From Methylococcaceae bacterium NSM2-1 (lineage in GTDB: Bacteria; Pseudomonadota; Gammaproteobacteria; Methylococcales; Methylomonadaceae), in contig NQJI01000106.1 of assembly GCA_002256705.1 (NCBI GenBank), forward strand, positions 1 to 5,754: DNA of 5,754 bases. Reading direction: 5' to 3'. This document shows positions 1 to 5,720 of the stretch, piece after piece. The notes under the pieces are model-generated. The model was given only the letters and a program-made list of their open reading frames with translations, did not search any database and was not told where the DNA came from. How positions within the stretch are numbered: position 1 is the first letter of the stretch; the number at the start of each line of letters is the position of its first letter. Position numbers and translations under genes: made by a program.

Positions 1-1026
1 TCGTGCGGCTGGATTGATTGTGGGAGCGATAATGACTTCGACAAATTGACGTTTGATGATTTCAGCGGCTGTTTGTTCGTTCAGTTCCCGGTTAAAAGCG
101 ATGATGCCGCCAAATGCAGACGTTGGATCTGTTGCATAGGCCATGTCGTAGGCGGCAAGAACATCATCAGCCTCAGCAACACCGCATGGATTGGCATGTT
201 TAACGATAACGCAGGTTGGCTTGTCCTTAAAGGATTTAACGCATTCCAGCGCTGCATCCGCGTCAGCAATATTGTTGTAGGATAATTCCTTGCCCTGAAT
301 TTGATTGGCTGCGGCAATCGTGCCTGAGGCGGGGGCTTTTTCCCGGTAAAAAGCTGCTTTTTGATGAGGATTCTCACCATAACGCATTGTTTGGCTATGA
401 TAAAACTGCAAGTTCAGCGTTTGCGGAAACTGGATTCCGTTGATATTACCCAAATAAGTTGCAATCGCGGTGTCATAACGCGCCGTGTGTTCAAAGCTTT
501 TTAGAGCCAGATGAAAGCGAGTCCGCCCGGAAAGGCTGTTATCAGTGCTTTTGAGTTCAGCCAGTGTTGAAGCGTAATCATCTGGATTGACAATGACGGC
601 AACGTCTGCATGATTTTTAGCGGCGGCGCGGATCATGGTAGGGCCCCCGATATCTATATTTTCAATGGCAGTTTCCAGGTCACAATCGGGTTTGGCTATC
701 GTTTGCTCAAAGGGGTAAAGATTGACCACTACCATGTCAATCGGGCTAATGCCGTTAGCGGCCATCACAGCATCGTCTATACCCCGACGGCCTAAAATGC
801 CACCATGAACCTTGGGATGCAAGGTTTTAACCCGGCCATCCATCATTTCTGGAAAACCCGTGTAATCAGAGACTTCAGTAACGGGAATGTTATGCTCTGC
901 CAGTGTTTTGGCAGTGCCGCCAGTTGACAGAATTTCAATACCCAGTTGACTCAATTCCCGGCAAAAATCGACGATACCGGATTTATCGGAAACGCTGATC
1001 AGGGCGCGAGTGACTTTTTTATTCAT
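1..1026 (-). CDS. purH: Bifunctional AICAR transformylase / IMP cyclohydrolase PurH (partial, C-terminus outside window)
   Basis: PurH catalyses the last two steps of de novo IMP synthesis in the cytoplasm: formylation of AICAR using 10-formyl-THF, then ring closure of FAICAR to IMP. The 342 visible residues start [15 protein letters not shown], the typical PurH opening, and form the MGS-like cyclohydrolase domain (about 1-145) with [12 protein letters not shown] at 67-78. The start of the transformylase domain follows, including YGENPHQ and the VKHANPCG motif whose Lys276-His277 match the family's catalytic Lys-His pair. The reading frame is open to the left edge without a stop. Since the family is usually about 515-530 residues, roughly 185 residues are missing only because the window ends. 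The ATG at 1026 is preceded by AAAGGT (1031-1036). It lies 71 bp after fis with no visible terminator, so co-transcription with dusB-fis is plausible. Identity is nearly certain; the operon assignment is inferred. Confidence 0.97.
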   Translation of the reverse strand, partial: MNKKVTRALISVSDKSGIVDFCRELSQLGIEILSTGGTAKTLAEHNIPVTEVSDYTGFPEMMDGRVKTLHPKVHGGILGRRGIDDAVMAANGISPIDMVVVNLYPFEQTIAKPDCDLETAIENIDIGGPTMIRAAAKNHADVAVIVNPDDYASTLAELKSTDNSLSGRTRFHLALKSFEHTARYDTAIATYLGNINGIQFPQTLNLQFYHSQTMRYGENPHQKAAFYREKAPASGTIAAANQIQGKELSYNNIADADAALECVKSFKDKPTCVIVKHANPCGVAEADDVLAAYDMAYATDPTSAFGGIIAFNRELNEQTAAEIIKRQFVEVIIAPTINPAAR

Positions 1027-1030
1027 GCAG

Positions 1031-1036
1031 ACCTTT
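1031..1036 (-). promoter_or_regulatory. Ribosome binding site of purH
   Basis: Read on the minus strand this is AAAGGT, a partial Shine-Dalgarno match ending four bases before the ATG at 1026. It supports the chosen purH start, which also gives the family's normal N-terminus. The spacing is a little short. Confidence 0.5.
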
Positions 1037-1097
1037 GAATTGATGGATTGGTTTGTGAGAGGGTGGCCGGACAAAGTTAAACTGAACCCTGCTGGCT

Positions 1098-1382
1098 TCA
1101 GGATATACCGTACTGATCCAGTTTTTTGCGTAAGGTGCTACGGCTTAAGCCTAGGGCTTTGGCCGCTTTGGTTTGGTTGTATCCCGAATGTTCCAGCGCG
1201 GCTTCCAGTAAGGGTTTTTCAACTTCACTGATGACCATGGCATGTAAACCTACTGCATCGTGACCGCTTAATTGAGAAAGATATAGCTCTACGGTCTGCT
1301 TGACATACACTGACAGCGGCAGTAACACTGTTTTTTTGCTGTCTATGTTAATGATTTCAGCACTTTTTTGAGATGCGTTCAT
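1098..1382 (-). CDS. fis: DNA-binding nucleoid protein Fis
   Basis: Fis is a small homodimeric nucleoid protein that bends DNA, activates rRNA and other growth-linked promoters and assists site-specific inversion. The C-terminal half is diagnostic: [27 protein letters not shown] and then [14 protein letters not shown], a helix-turn-helix almost identical to enterobacterial Fis (NRGTLRKKLKKYGM). The basic recognition-helix residues Arg, Thr and Arg-Lys-Lys are kept. From the ATG at 1382 the protein has 94 residues. An in-frame GTG at 1394 would give 98, the length of E. coli Fis, but it overlaps dusB by 11 bp. I prefer the ATG because it sits one base after the dusB TAA stop (1384-1386), an arrangement suited to translational coupling. 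Neither start has a clear Shine-Dalgarno sequence. The dusB-fis gene pair is conserved across Gammaproteobacteria, which supports the call. The family identity is firm; the exact start is not. Confidence 0.95.
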   Translation of the reverse strand: MNASQKSAEIINIDSKKTVLLPLSVYVKQTVELYLSQLSGHDAVGLHAMVISEVEKPLLEAALEHSGYNQTKAAKALGLSRSTLRKKLDQYGIS

Positions 1383-1383
1383 A

Positions 1384-2367
1384 TTATGCAGCACTATCGG
1401 TTGATAAAAGATTAAATGCCGAATTAATCAGCGCTAGTTGTCGGGATGGACATTTGGACTGGTTGATATTGTTTTTTGTATCCTGGCTTATAGATCCGAG
1501 ATGTTTAAAATACCAACCGATATGTTTTCTTGCTATTCTAACACCGCTGACATTTCCATAGAAGCTATATAGTTGTTCCAGATGACTCACAAGTGTGCTG
1601 TGAATAATCGAATCTGTTGGTTTTTCAAGGAATTTTCCTGTTTCAAGAAAATGGCTGATTTGATTAAATAACCATGGATTTCCTTGTGCAGCCCGGCCGA
1701 TCATAATGGCATCCGCGCCTGTGGTATCAAGAACATATTTGGCTTTTTCCGCCGAATCAATATCACCGTTGGCGATAATGGGAATTCTGACCGATTGCTT
1801 AACTTTTTTGATGGTTTCATATTCAGCTTGCCCGTTAAATTTACAGGCGCGGGTTCTGCCATGGAGGGTTAAGGCTGCAATGCCCGAGTCTTCCGCTATT
1901 CTGGCGATTTCAATGGCATTACGGCTGTGCAAGTCCCAGCCGGTACGGATTTTTAGCGTGACTGGAATATCGACTGCATTAACAACTGCATCAAGTATTT
2001 TCTTGACCAGCGCTTCGTCTCTTAATAAAGCTGAACCTGCCGCTACTGAACAGACCTTTTTTGCCGGACAGCCCATATTGATATCAATAATCTGTGCGCC
2101 CTGTTGAGCATTAAATCTGGCTGCATCGGCCATATGCTGAGGGTCTGTGCCTAAAATCTGCACAGACCGTAGGCCTGTTTCACCATTATGATCGGCTTTC
2201 AATAAGGTTCGTTTATGTTTACGTAAAGCAGGATTGGATGCCACCATCTCGGACACGGCCAAGCCTGCACCGAATTGTTTGCACAATTCTCTGAAGGGAC
2301 GGTCACTGATACCTGCCATTGGTGCCAGAATCAGATTGCTTTCAAGTTGATAAGGGCCGATTTGCAT
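1384..2367 (-). CDS. dusB: tRNA-dihydrouridine synthase B
   Basis: DusB is an FMN-dependent enzyme that uses NADPH to reduce a uridine in the tRNA D-loop (position 17 in E. coli) to dihydrouridine. The 327-residue protein has the full set of Dus landmarks: ILAPMAGISDRPFR at 13-26, DINMGCPAKKV at 95-105 with the catalytic Cys100, KIRTGW at 139-144, LHGRTR at 168-173, IANGDI at 198-203, and GRAAQGNPW at 224-232. The C-terminal helical tRNA-binding domain contains ARKHIGWYFKHL, the form typical of the DusB branch. The length is close to that of E. coli DusB (321). The adjacent fis gene, one base downstream of the stop, strongly favours DusB over DusA or DusC. No good Shine-Dalgarno sequence is visible before the ATG; the upstream 28 bases are a CCTT-containing heptamer run. 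The 180 bp spacer to the preceding gene suggests this is the first gene of a dusB-fis(-purH) unit. Confidence 0.97.
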   Translation of the reverse strand: MQIGPYQLESNLILAPMAGISDRPFRELCKQFGAGLAVSEMVASNPALRKHKRTLLKADHNGETGLRSVQILGTDPQHMADAARFNAQQGAQIIDINMGCPAKKVCSVAAGSALLRDEALVKKILDAVVNAVDIPVTLKIRTGWDLHSRNAIEIARIAEDSGIAALTLHGRTRACKFNGQAEYETIKKVKQSVRIPIIANGDIDSAEKAKYVLDTTGADAIMIGRAAQGNPWLFNQISHFLETGKFLEKPTDSIIHSTLVSHLEQLYSFYGNVSGVRIARKHIGWYFKHLGSISQDTKNNINQSKCPSRQLALINSAFNLLSTDSAA

Positions 2368-2370
2368 AAA

Positions 2371-2398
2371 GTAAGGCTAAGGACGCAAGGCATAATTA
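2371..2398. repeat. Degenerate heptamer run upstream of dusB
   Basis: On the plus strand the bases fall into 7-base steps GTAAGGC, TAAGGAC, GCAAGGC, ATAATTA, of which the first three share an AAGG core. On the coding (minus) strand they read as CCTT-containing heptamers that end three bases before the dusB start codon. A second run of the same type lies upstream of the rlmI-type gene (4547-4574). Over 28 aligned positions the two runs agree at about 22 by eye. Degenerate intergenic heptamers are known from other bacteria (for example the STRR sequences of cyanobacteria), but membership of any named family is not shown here. Confidence 0.55.
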
Positions 2399-2433
2399 GG
2401 TCTGGCTTTTTGGTAATCCGCAACAATTAAACC

Positions 2434-2519
2434 GCCACAGATTCACTGGTTAAACTTAAATAATCTGTGAATCTGTGAATCTGTGAATCTGTGAATCTGT
2501 GAATCTGTGAATCTGTGGC
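2434..2519. repeat. Inverted-repeat structure enclosing the octamer array
   Basis: GCCACAGATTCAC at 2434-2446 is the exact reverse complement of GTGAATCTGTGGC at 2507-2519. Eleven bases of the left arm can also pair with every inner register of the octamer array, the nearest being GTGAATCTGTG at 2467-2477 with a 20-base loop. The stretch can therefore fold as a family of slipped hairpins. On the minus strand it lies between the 187-aa gene and dusB, where it might slow transcription or protect RNA ends. No clean T-run follows, so I do not call it a terminator. Confidence 0.8.
2462..2517. repeat. Tandem array of the octamer AATCTGTG, seven perfect copies
   Basis: Seven uninterrupted copies of the 8-bp unit AATCTGTG occupy 56 bp. 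The flanks break the period cleanly: AAAT before and GCAA after. The unit is not a multiple of three and the array lies outside any gene, so it is not coding. It sits about 95 bp upstream of the dusB start and about 30 bp past the stop of the 187-aa gene. Arrays this perfect usually change copy number by slippage, which is inference here. The rest of the 180 bp spacer (2368-2547) holds the inverted arm and the heptamer run, with no convincing promoter. Confidence 0.97.
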
Positions 2520-2547
2520 AACTGTGTCAGGGGGTATTTTTTGCAAG

Positions 2548-3111
2548 TTACCTTTCCTTTTGTGTATTTTGTATTGTGGCTATCTCTATATCGGCAGAAT
2601 CATTCCAGATGGGATTATCCCGGTCTTCTTGATCCAGTTTGGCTAAATCTTCCGGATAGATATGCCAGAACGACTTATCAATCTTGGCGTTGCTATAACC
2701 CTCTTTTTTCTCATGGGTGAAAGGACACCACCAGTTCTCAACGATTTTAACCATATAGGCATGCCATTCAAAAAGTGCAACACTGACCGGGCAATACCAC
2801 GTGCAGTTTAATATCCAGTACAGCCTTGATTGAGCCAGGCTGATTTTGAATGAGCCATCCATAGTGATTTGGTTTTTCAGGTTGTAGCGATGGCTGCTTC
2901 TGTCAGGGAGAAAATCAGCCAGGGTTTTAATGTTTTTCCCGCCTATCAAGCGTAAGTGATAGTAAGTGAGATAGGCGCTGATAAACACAAAGGGTAATGT
3001 CAGTATCGGCAGGTAAACAAAAACCAGACCTATTGCTCTTTGCAGAACAGGGACTTGTTGATGATTTTTGCCGATTTCAGCCCGGCCAGAACAGGAATCG
3101 CATGCTTTCAT
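2548..3111 (-). CDS. Uncharacterised membrane protein with an N-terminal CxxC motif
   Basis: I do not recognise this 187-residue protein. It begins MKACDSCSGRAEIG, with a CxxC pair at Cys4 and Cys7 that resembles half of a zinc-ribbon or other metal site. One long hydrophobic segment follows at about 27-52 (AIGLVFVYLPILTLPFVFIS), probably a membrane anchor. The rest is a soluble-looking domain with an aromatic and Cys-rich core, YWILNCTWYCPVSVALFEWH (about 98-117) and ENWWCPFTHEKKEGY (125-139), giving further cysteines at 103, 107 and 129. The tail from about 150 is acidic and polar. The ATG at 3111 is supported by GAGG (3123-3126), which overlaps the stop of the 61-aa gene 13 bp upstream; the two are probably translated from one message. 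Metal binding or partnership with the 61-aa Cys-rich protein is a guess from the cysteines and context. The open frame, Shine-Dalgarno sequence and tight spacing make it a real gene. Confidence 0.85.
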   Translation of the reverse strand: MKACDSCSGRAEIGKNHQQVPVLQRAIGLVFVYLPILTLPFVFISAYLTYYHLRLIGGKNIKTLADFLPDRSSHRYNLKNQITMDGSFKISLAQSRLYWILNCTWYCPVSVALFEWHAYMVKIVENWWCPFTHEKKEGYSNAKIDKSFWHIYPEDLAKLDQEDRDNPIWNDSADIEIATIQNTQKER

Positions 3112-3122
3112 TTTTTATTTAT

Positions 3123-3126
3123 CCTC
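3123..3126 (-). promoter_or_regulatory. Ribosome binding site of the 187-aa protein, overlapping the upstream stop codon
   Basis: The minus strand reads TGAGG, in which TGA (3125-3127) ends the 61-aa gene and GAGG forms a Shine-Dalgarno core 11 bases before the ATG at 3111. This overlap suggests translational coupling of the two small genes and supports the chosen start. Confidence 0.6.
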
Positions 3127-3310
3127 ATTTATTTTGTGATGGTTGTTTAATCGATGATGTTGATTTGTATTCATTAAGGAGCTGATAAATACTGAGGCAG
3201 CCGGCGCAGCAAAATTTTAGCACGCCTTCAGGGGTGTTCAGGGTAAAGCTCCTCAAAACTGCTTGTTGTCCGCAAAGAGTACATGATTTTTCATATTTTA
3301 TAATGGGCAT
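3125..3310 (-). CDS. Small stand-alone protein resembling the N-terminal metal-binding domain of CcoI/FixI-type P-type ATPases
   Basis: This 61-residue protein has the pattern SCTLCG (Cys10, Cys13), about 20 residues, then KFCCAGCLSIYQLLNE (Cys34, Cys35, Cys38). CxxCG followed by FCCxGCxxVY is characteristic of the putative metal-binding domain at the N-terminus of heavy-metal P-type ATPases such as CcoI/FixI (Pfam ATPase-cat_bd, PF12156, from memory). Here the domain stands alone: no HMA domain, transmembrane helices or ATPase core follows, and the C-terminus is a polar tail with many Ser and Lys residues. It has no signal peptide, so it is probably cytoplasmic. It lies 18 bp after the rlmI-type gene and 13 bp before the 187-aa gene, so all three are likely co-transcribed. 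Its Shine-Dalgarno sequence is weak. A role in copper or zinc binding or transfer is inference. The five ordered cysteines make a chance open frame unlikely. Confidence 0.85.
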   Translation of the reverse strand: MPIIKYEKSCTLCGQQAVLRSFTLNTPEGVLKFCCAGCLSIYQLLNEYKSTSSIKQPSQNK

Positions 3311-3328
3311 AAAGATGTCTCAACGATT

Positions 3329-4525
3329 TTATAAGCTTGAAGAGACTGAGCAAAAGAAGGTTTTTAAATAATCAGTCTCAGGCGATGCGGGGTCGATTGG
3401 ATGATCAGGTCCTTGTCCTCCGCAGGCAAAAAACACCAGATGCCGATCTATATGCCGCCCTGATGAGCGTAAAATTTCATGCAGATTTTCACGGCTCAGG
3501 TGATAAGAGCAGGAAGCGGAGATCAGAATGCCGTTCCTGGACAAAACCTGGAGGGCAAGGTGATTTAATCGGCGATAAGCTTCGTAACCTTGTTTAAAAT
3601 CTTTTTTGCGTTTAATTAATGCAGGCGGATCCAGTACGATAATATCATAAAGCTGGTTTTCCATACGGGCTTGCTTCAGAAACTCAAAAACATCACTGCG
3701 GACAAAGTGCATTTTATCCTCAACCTGGTTGAGCCGAGCATTTTCTTTGGCCAGTGCCAATGCACCTTCAGAGGCGTCAACACAAGTAACTTCAGATGCT
3801 TCAGCCATGGCGGCAGGAATGCCCCAGGCTCCGGTGTAGGAAAATAAATCCAATACTCGCTGATTTTTCGCAATACTTGCCAATAGAGCGCGGCTGCTAC
3901 GGTGGTCGAAAAACCAGCCTGTTTTTTGACCTTCCAGAATATCTATTTTAAATTGCGCACCATTTTCTTCAATGATGAGTGTGTCAGGGAGTTGGCCGTA
4001 GGCGATTTCAGACTCCAGGCTTAAGCCTTCCAGCTGTCGTTGGCTGTTGTCATTCTTCAGGATGATAGCGACTGGATTTAGTAATTCAACCAGTGCGGCA
4101 AGCAATGCTTCTTTGCGCAGTTCAATACCCGCAGTGGTTATCTGTACCGATAATACCGATCCAAAACGATCAATGACTAAACCGGGTAAACCGTCACTTT
4201 CACCAAAAACGAGGCGATAATAGGGCTTATCAAAGAGTTTTTTACGCAAGGCCAGGGCAGTAGTCAGACGCTCTTTAAAAAAATTGACCCCGCATTTCAG
4301 ATTGGGTTTTCTGGATAGCAGGCGAGCACAAATCAGGGTCTGTGGATTAACATAAGCAGTACCCATAATTTTGCCGTCATCACTTTTAACCTGTACCAGG
4401 TCACCAGTCGAGAACTGTTCAAGAGGCGAGCGTTTGGTGTCAACTTCATTGCTAAAAACCCACAGATGCCCCTTGCGCAGGCGTTTGTCTTCGTTCTTTT
4501 TTAAATAGATTTCAGGTTGCGACAT
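3329..4525 (-). CDS. rlmI: Class I SAM-dependent 23S rRNA (cytosine-C5) methyltransferase, RlmI type
   Basis: RlmI methylates a cytosine of 23S rRNA (C1962 in E. coli) to m5C using S-adenosylmethionine. The 398-residue protein has the family's length (E. coli 396) and layout. An N-terminal PUA RNA-binding domain (about 1-75, KKNEDKRLRKGHLWVFSNEV and GTAYVNP) comes first, followed by a linker domain with GESDGLPGLVIDRFG (108-122). GQKTGWFFDHRS (199-210) leads into the Rossmann methyltransferase fold: SAM motif VLDLFSYTGAW at 224-234, acidic VDAS at 249-252, and LDPPAL at 298-303. SASCSYHL at 336-343 includes Cys339, the likely catalytic cysteine. The C-terminus GQGPDHPIDPASPETDYLK is also typical. 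Paralogues in this family differ in target, so the exact site is inferred. No clear Shine-Dalgarno sequence precedes the ATG. It is separated from prmA by 228 bp containing a palindromic repeat, so it may have its own promoter, and it appears to lead a unit with the two small genes downstream. Confidence 0.92.
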   Translation of the reverse strand: MSQPEIYLKKNEDKRLRKGHLWVFSNEVDTKRSPLEQFSTGDLVQVKSDDGKIMGTAYVNPQTLICARLLSRKPNLKCGVNFFKERLTTALALRKKLFDKPYYRLVFGESDGLPGLVIDRFGSVLSVQITTAGIELRKEALLAALVELLNPVAIILKNDNSQRQLEGLSLESEIAYGQLPDTLIIEENGAQFKIDILEGQKTGWFFDHRSSRALLASIAKNQRVLDLFSYTGAWGIPAAMAEASEVTCVDASEGALALAKENARLNQVEDKMHFVRSDVFEFLKQARMENQLYDIIVLDPPALIKRKKDFKQGYEAYRRLNHLALQVLSRNGILISASCSYHLSRENLHEILRSSGRHIDRHLVFFACGGQGPDHPIDPASPETDYLKTFFCSVSSSL

Positions 4526-4546
4526 GTTAATGTGAGTTTATGTAGA

Positions 4547-4574
4547 GTAAGGTTGATGGTGCAAGGCATAAGGC
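4547..4574. repeat. Degenerate heptamer run upstream of the rlmI-type gene
   Basis: On the plus strand the bases read in exact 7-base register as GTAAGGT, TGATGGT, GCAAGGC, ATAAGGC, three of four with an AAGG core. On the coding strand these are CCTT heptamers, ending about 20 bases before the start codon. The run resembles the one ahead of dusB (2371-2398), including a shared GCAAGGCATAA (4561-4571 and 2385-2395). Confidence 0.6.
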
Positions 4575-4600
4575 AGACGACTCTTATCATCTATTATTTT

Positions 4601-4606
4601 ATTATA
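4601..4606 (-). promoter_or_regulatory. Possible -10 box for the rlmI-type gene
   Basis: The minus strand reads TATAAT, a perfect sigma-70 -10 hexamer, at the inner edge of the palindromic repeat and 75 bases ahead of the rlmI start. No TTGACA-like -35 is found 16-18 bases upstream, where the repeat supplies CGGCAA-like sequence. The surrounding stretch is AT-rich, so chance is a real alternative. Confidence 0.2.
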
Positions 4607-4707
4607 CGTCGTTCCGGCAGGGATTGCCGGAATCCAGAAGCCAAGAATGGCAAGCTCTAATCACATCCTTGTGACCTGGATACCGGCAGTCCATGCCAGT
4701 ATGACGT
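4606..4707. repeat. Palindromic MITE/REP-like intergenic element
   Basis: This is a roughly 102 bp nested palindrome. Its outer ends are imperfect inverted repeats of about 33 bp, both beginning ACGTC when read inward (left from 4606, right from 4707), with roughly 7 mismatches by eye. Each arm is itself a hairpin: TTCCGGCA/TGCCGGAA around a 5-base loop (4612-4632), and TACCGGCA/TGCCAGTA around a 5-base loop (4681-4701). Smaller stems lie in the middle, GCCA/TGGC (4640-4651) and TCACA/TGTGA (4661-4674). It contains no gene. Sequences of this style, with a CGTCATTCCGGC-like end and an inner ATCCAG, are to my memory common dispersed repeats in proteobacterial genomes. It lies between prmA and the rlmI-type gene and could reduce read-through. 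The remainder of the 228 bp spacer holds the heptamer run; no clear target-site duplication is seen. Confidence 0.85.
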
Positions 4708-4753
4708 GCTAATTTTATGCTTATGAATAAACGGAAAGGTGGTGAGGGGACGA

Positions 4754-5632
4754 CTAGCGCTTGACGCCATCCAGTCTTATCCAGTCTTCCTGTTGTACCA
4801 AAGGGTTGAAGCTAATATTTGGCTGGTAAGCGCTGATGACGGATTCGGCCTGTTCGTACAGGATACCTGATAACACCAGCTGCCCACCCGAAACAAGCAA
4901 TGCGGAAATCTGTTCCGACATGTCTATTAAAGGTTTCGCCAGAATATTGGCCAATACAATATCAGCCTGAAAAGGCTCAAATTGTTCAGGCAAATAGCAT
5001 TTAATTTTATCCTGAACATTATTTTTTAACGCATTGCTTTGAGTGGCTGTTAAGGCTTGCGGATCAATATCTACAGCGTGTGCTATTTTAGCGCCCAGCA
5101 ATATCGCGGCAACGGCCAGTATGCCGGAGCCGCAGCCGTAATCGATGACCGTTTTACCCGTTAAGTCATGACTGGCCAGCCATTCCAGACATAGTGCCGT
5201 AGTCGGGTGCGTACCTGTGCCAAATGCAAGTCCCGGATCCAGCGTCAGACAAACCGTACCGGGTTCAGATTGTTCCTGATCCGTTGGGCAAACCCAGAGT
5301 TTGCCGGCAAATTTCATCGGCTTATAATATTCCATCCAGGCGCGTTCCCATTCCTGATCGGCAACCTCTTCATGCAGCCAGTTATGTAAGTCATCATTCT
5401 TAAACTGCTGGAATACCCGATTTTTTATAAGCTCAGGGTCAACATCCAATTCGTAGAGTGCGATAACCTGGGTGTTACTCCATATTTTGGTTTCACCGAT
5501 AGCCGGTTCGTAAACAGGTTCGTCTTCAGCATCCATATAAGTGACGGATACGGCGCCGAGATTGCTGAGGAAATCAGCCAGTTTGGGGGCAGTGTTTTCA
5601 TTGGTGATGACGGAAATTTGATGCCAGGCCAT
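4754..5632 (-). CDS. prmA: Ribosomal protein L11 methyltransferase
   Basis: PrmA uses S-adenosylmethionine to trimethylate amino groups of ribosomal protein L11 (Lys and the N-terminus) in the cytoplasm. The 292-residue length matches E. coli PrmA (293). The N-terminal substrate-recognition domain (about 1-60) opens MAWHQISVITNENTAPKLAD and includes NLGAVSVTYMDAEDEPVYEP, the usual PrmA pattern. A linker region with WERAWMEYYKPMKF (95-108) precedes LDPGLAFGTGTHPTT (131-145), the signature of this family. The catalytic Rossmann fold has the SAM motif DYGCGSGIL (164-172), acidic VDIDPQA (187-193) and VLANILAKPL (226-235), with the conserved Asn229. The start at 5632 gives the standard N-terminus, although no good Shine-Dalgarno sequence is visible. 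In pseudomonads prmA follows accB-accC; no such gene is visible in the 122 bp to the window edge. The gene appears intact. Confidence 0.97.
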   Translation of the reverse strand: MAWHQISVITNENTAPKLADFLSNLGAVSVTYMDAEDEPVYEPAIGETKIWSNTQVIALYELDVDPELIKNRVFQQFKNDDLHNWLHEEVADQEWERAWMEYYKPMKFAGKLWVCPTDQEQSEPGTVCLTLDPGLAFGTGTHPTTALCLEWLASHDLTGKTVIDYGCGSGILAVAAILLGAKIAHAVDIDPQALTATQSNALKNNVQDKIKCYLPEQFEPFQADIVLANILAKPLIDMSEQISALLVSGGQLVLSGILYEQAESVISAYQPNISFNPLVQQEDWIRLDGVKR

Positions 5633-5669
5633 GTGAGTAGATTTGTTTAAAAGGATTGTTTGTGCTTGG

Positions 5670-5691
5670 GTCGGTGTAATGTAACCCCGAC
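5670..5691. repeat. Imperfect inverted repeat upstream of prmA
   Basis: GTCGG (5670-5674) and CCGAC (5687-5691) form a 5-bp stem around a short partly self-complementary centre. It lies about 40 bp before the prmA start and would sit in the leader of its transcript. It is short, and could be part of a dispersed palindromic repeat or chance. Confidence 0.35.
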
Positions 5692-5720
5692 AAATCGGAG
5701 CTGGAAAAATGTTAGGTCAG

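Noticed and set aside
81..380. 99-codon open frame on the minus strand
   Set aside because: It is in another frame of purH, whose own frame is open through the region and carries the catalytic motif.
1027..1097. Terminator or promoter between fis and purH
   Set aside because: No hairpin with a T-run and no paired -35/-10 boxes are visible in these 71 bases.
1706..2107. 133-codon open frame on the plus strand
   Set aside because: It lies wholly inside dusB on the opposite strand, and its translation looks like no protein family; dusB has all its motifs.
2393..2423. Promoter for dusB made of TTGCGG (2418-2423) and TAATTA (2393-2398)
   Set aside because: The spacer is 19 bases and both boxes match the consensus poorly; part of it lies in the heptamer run.
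2462..2517. Possible CRISPR array
   Set aside because: The 8-bp units are directly adjacent with no spacers, so it is a simple tandem repeat.
2434..2519. Intrinsic terminator after the 187-aa gene
   Set aside because: The hairpin potential is real, but no U-tract follows the stem on the minus strand and the stem is only moderately GC-rich.
3676..3873. 65-codon open frame on the minus strand
   Set aside because: It is an out-of-frame shadow within the intact rlmI-type gene, covering its SAM-binding region.
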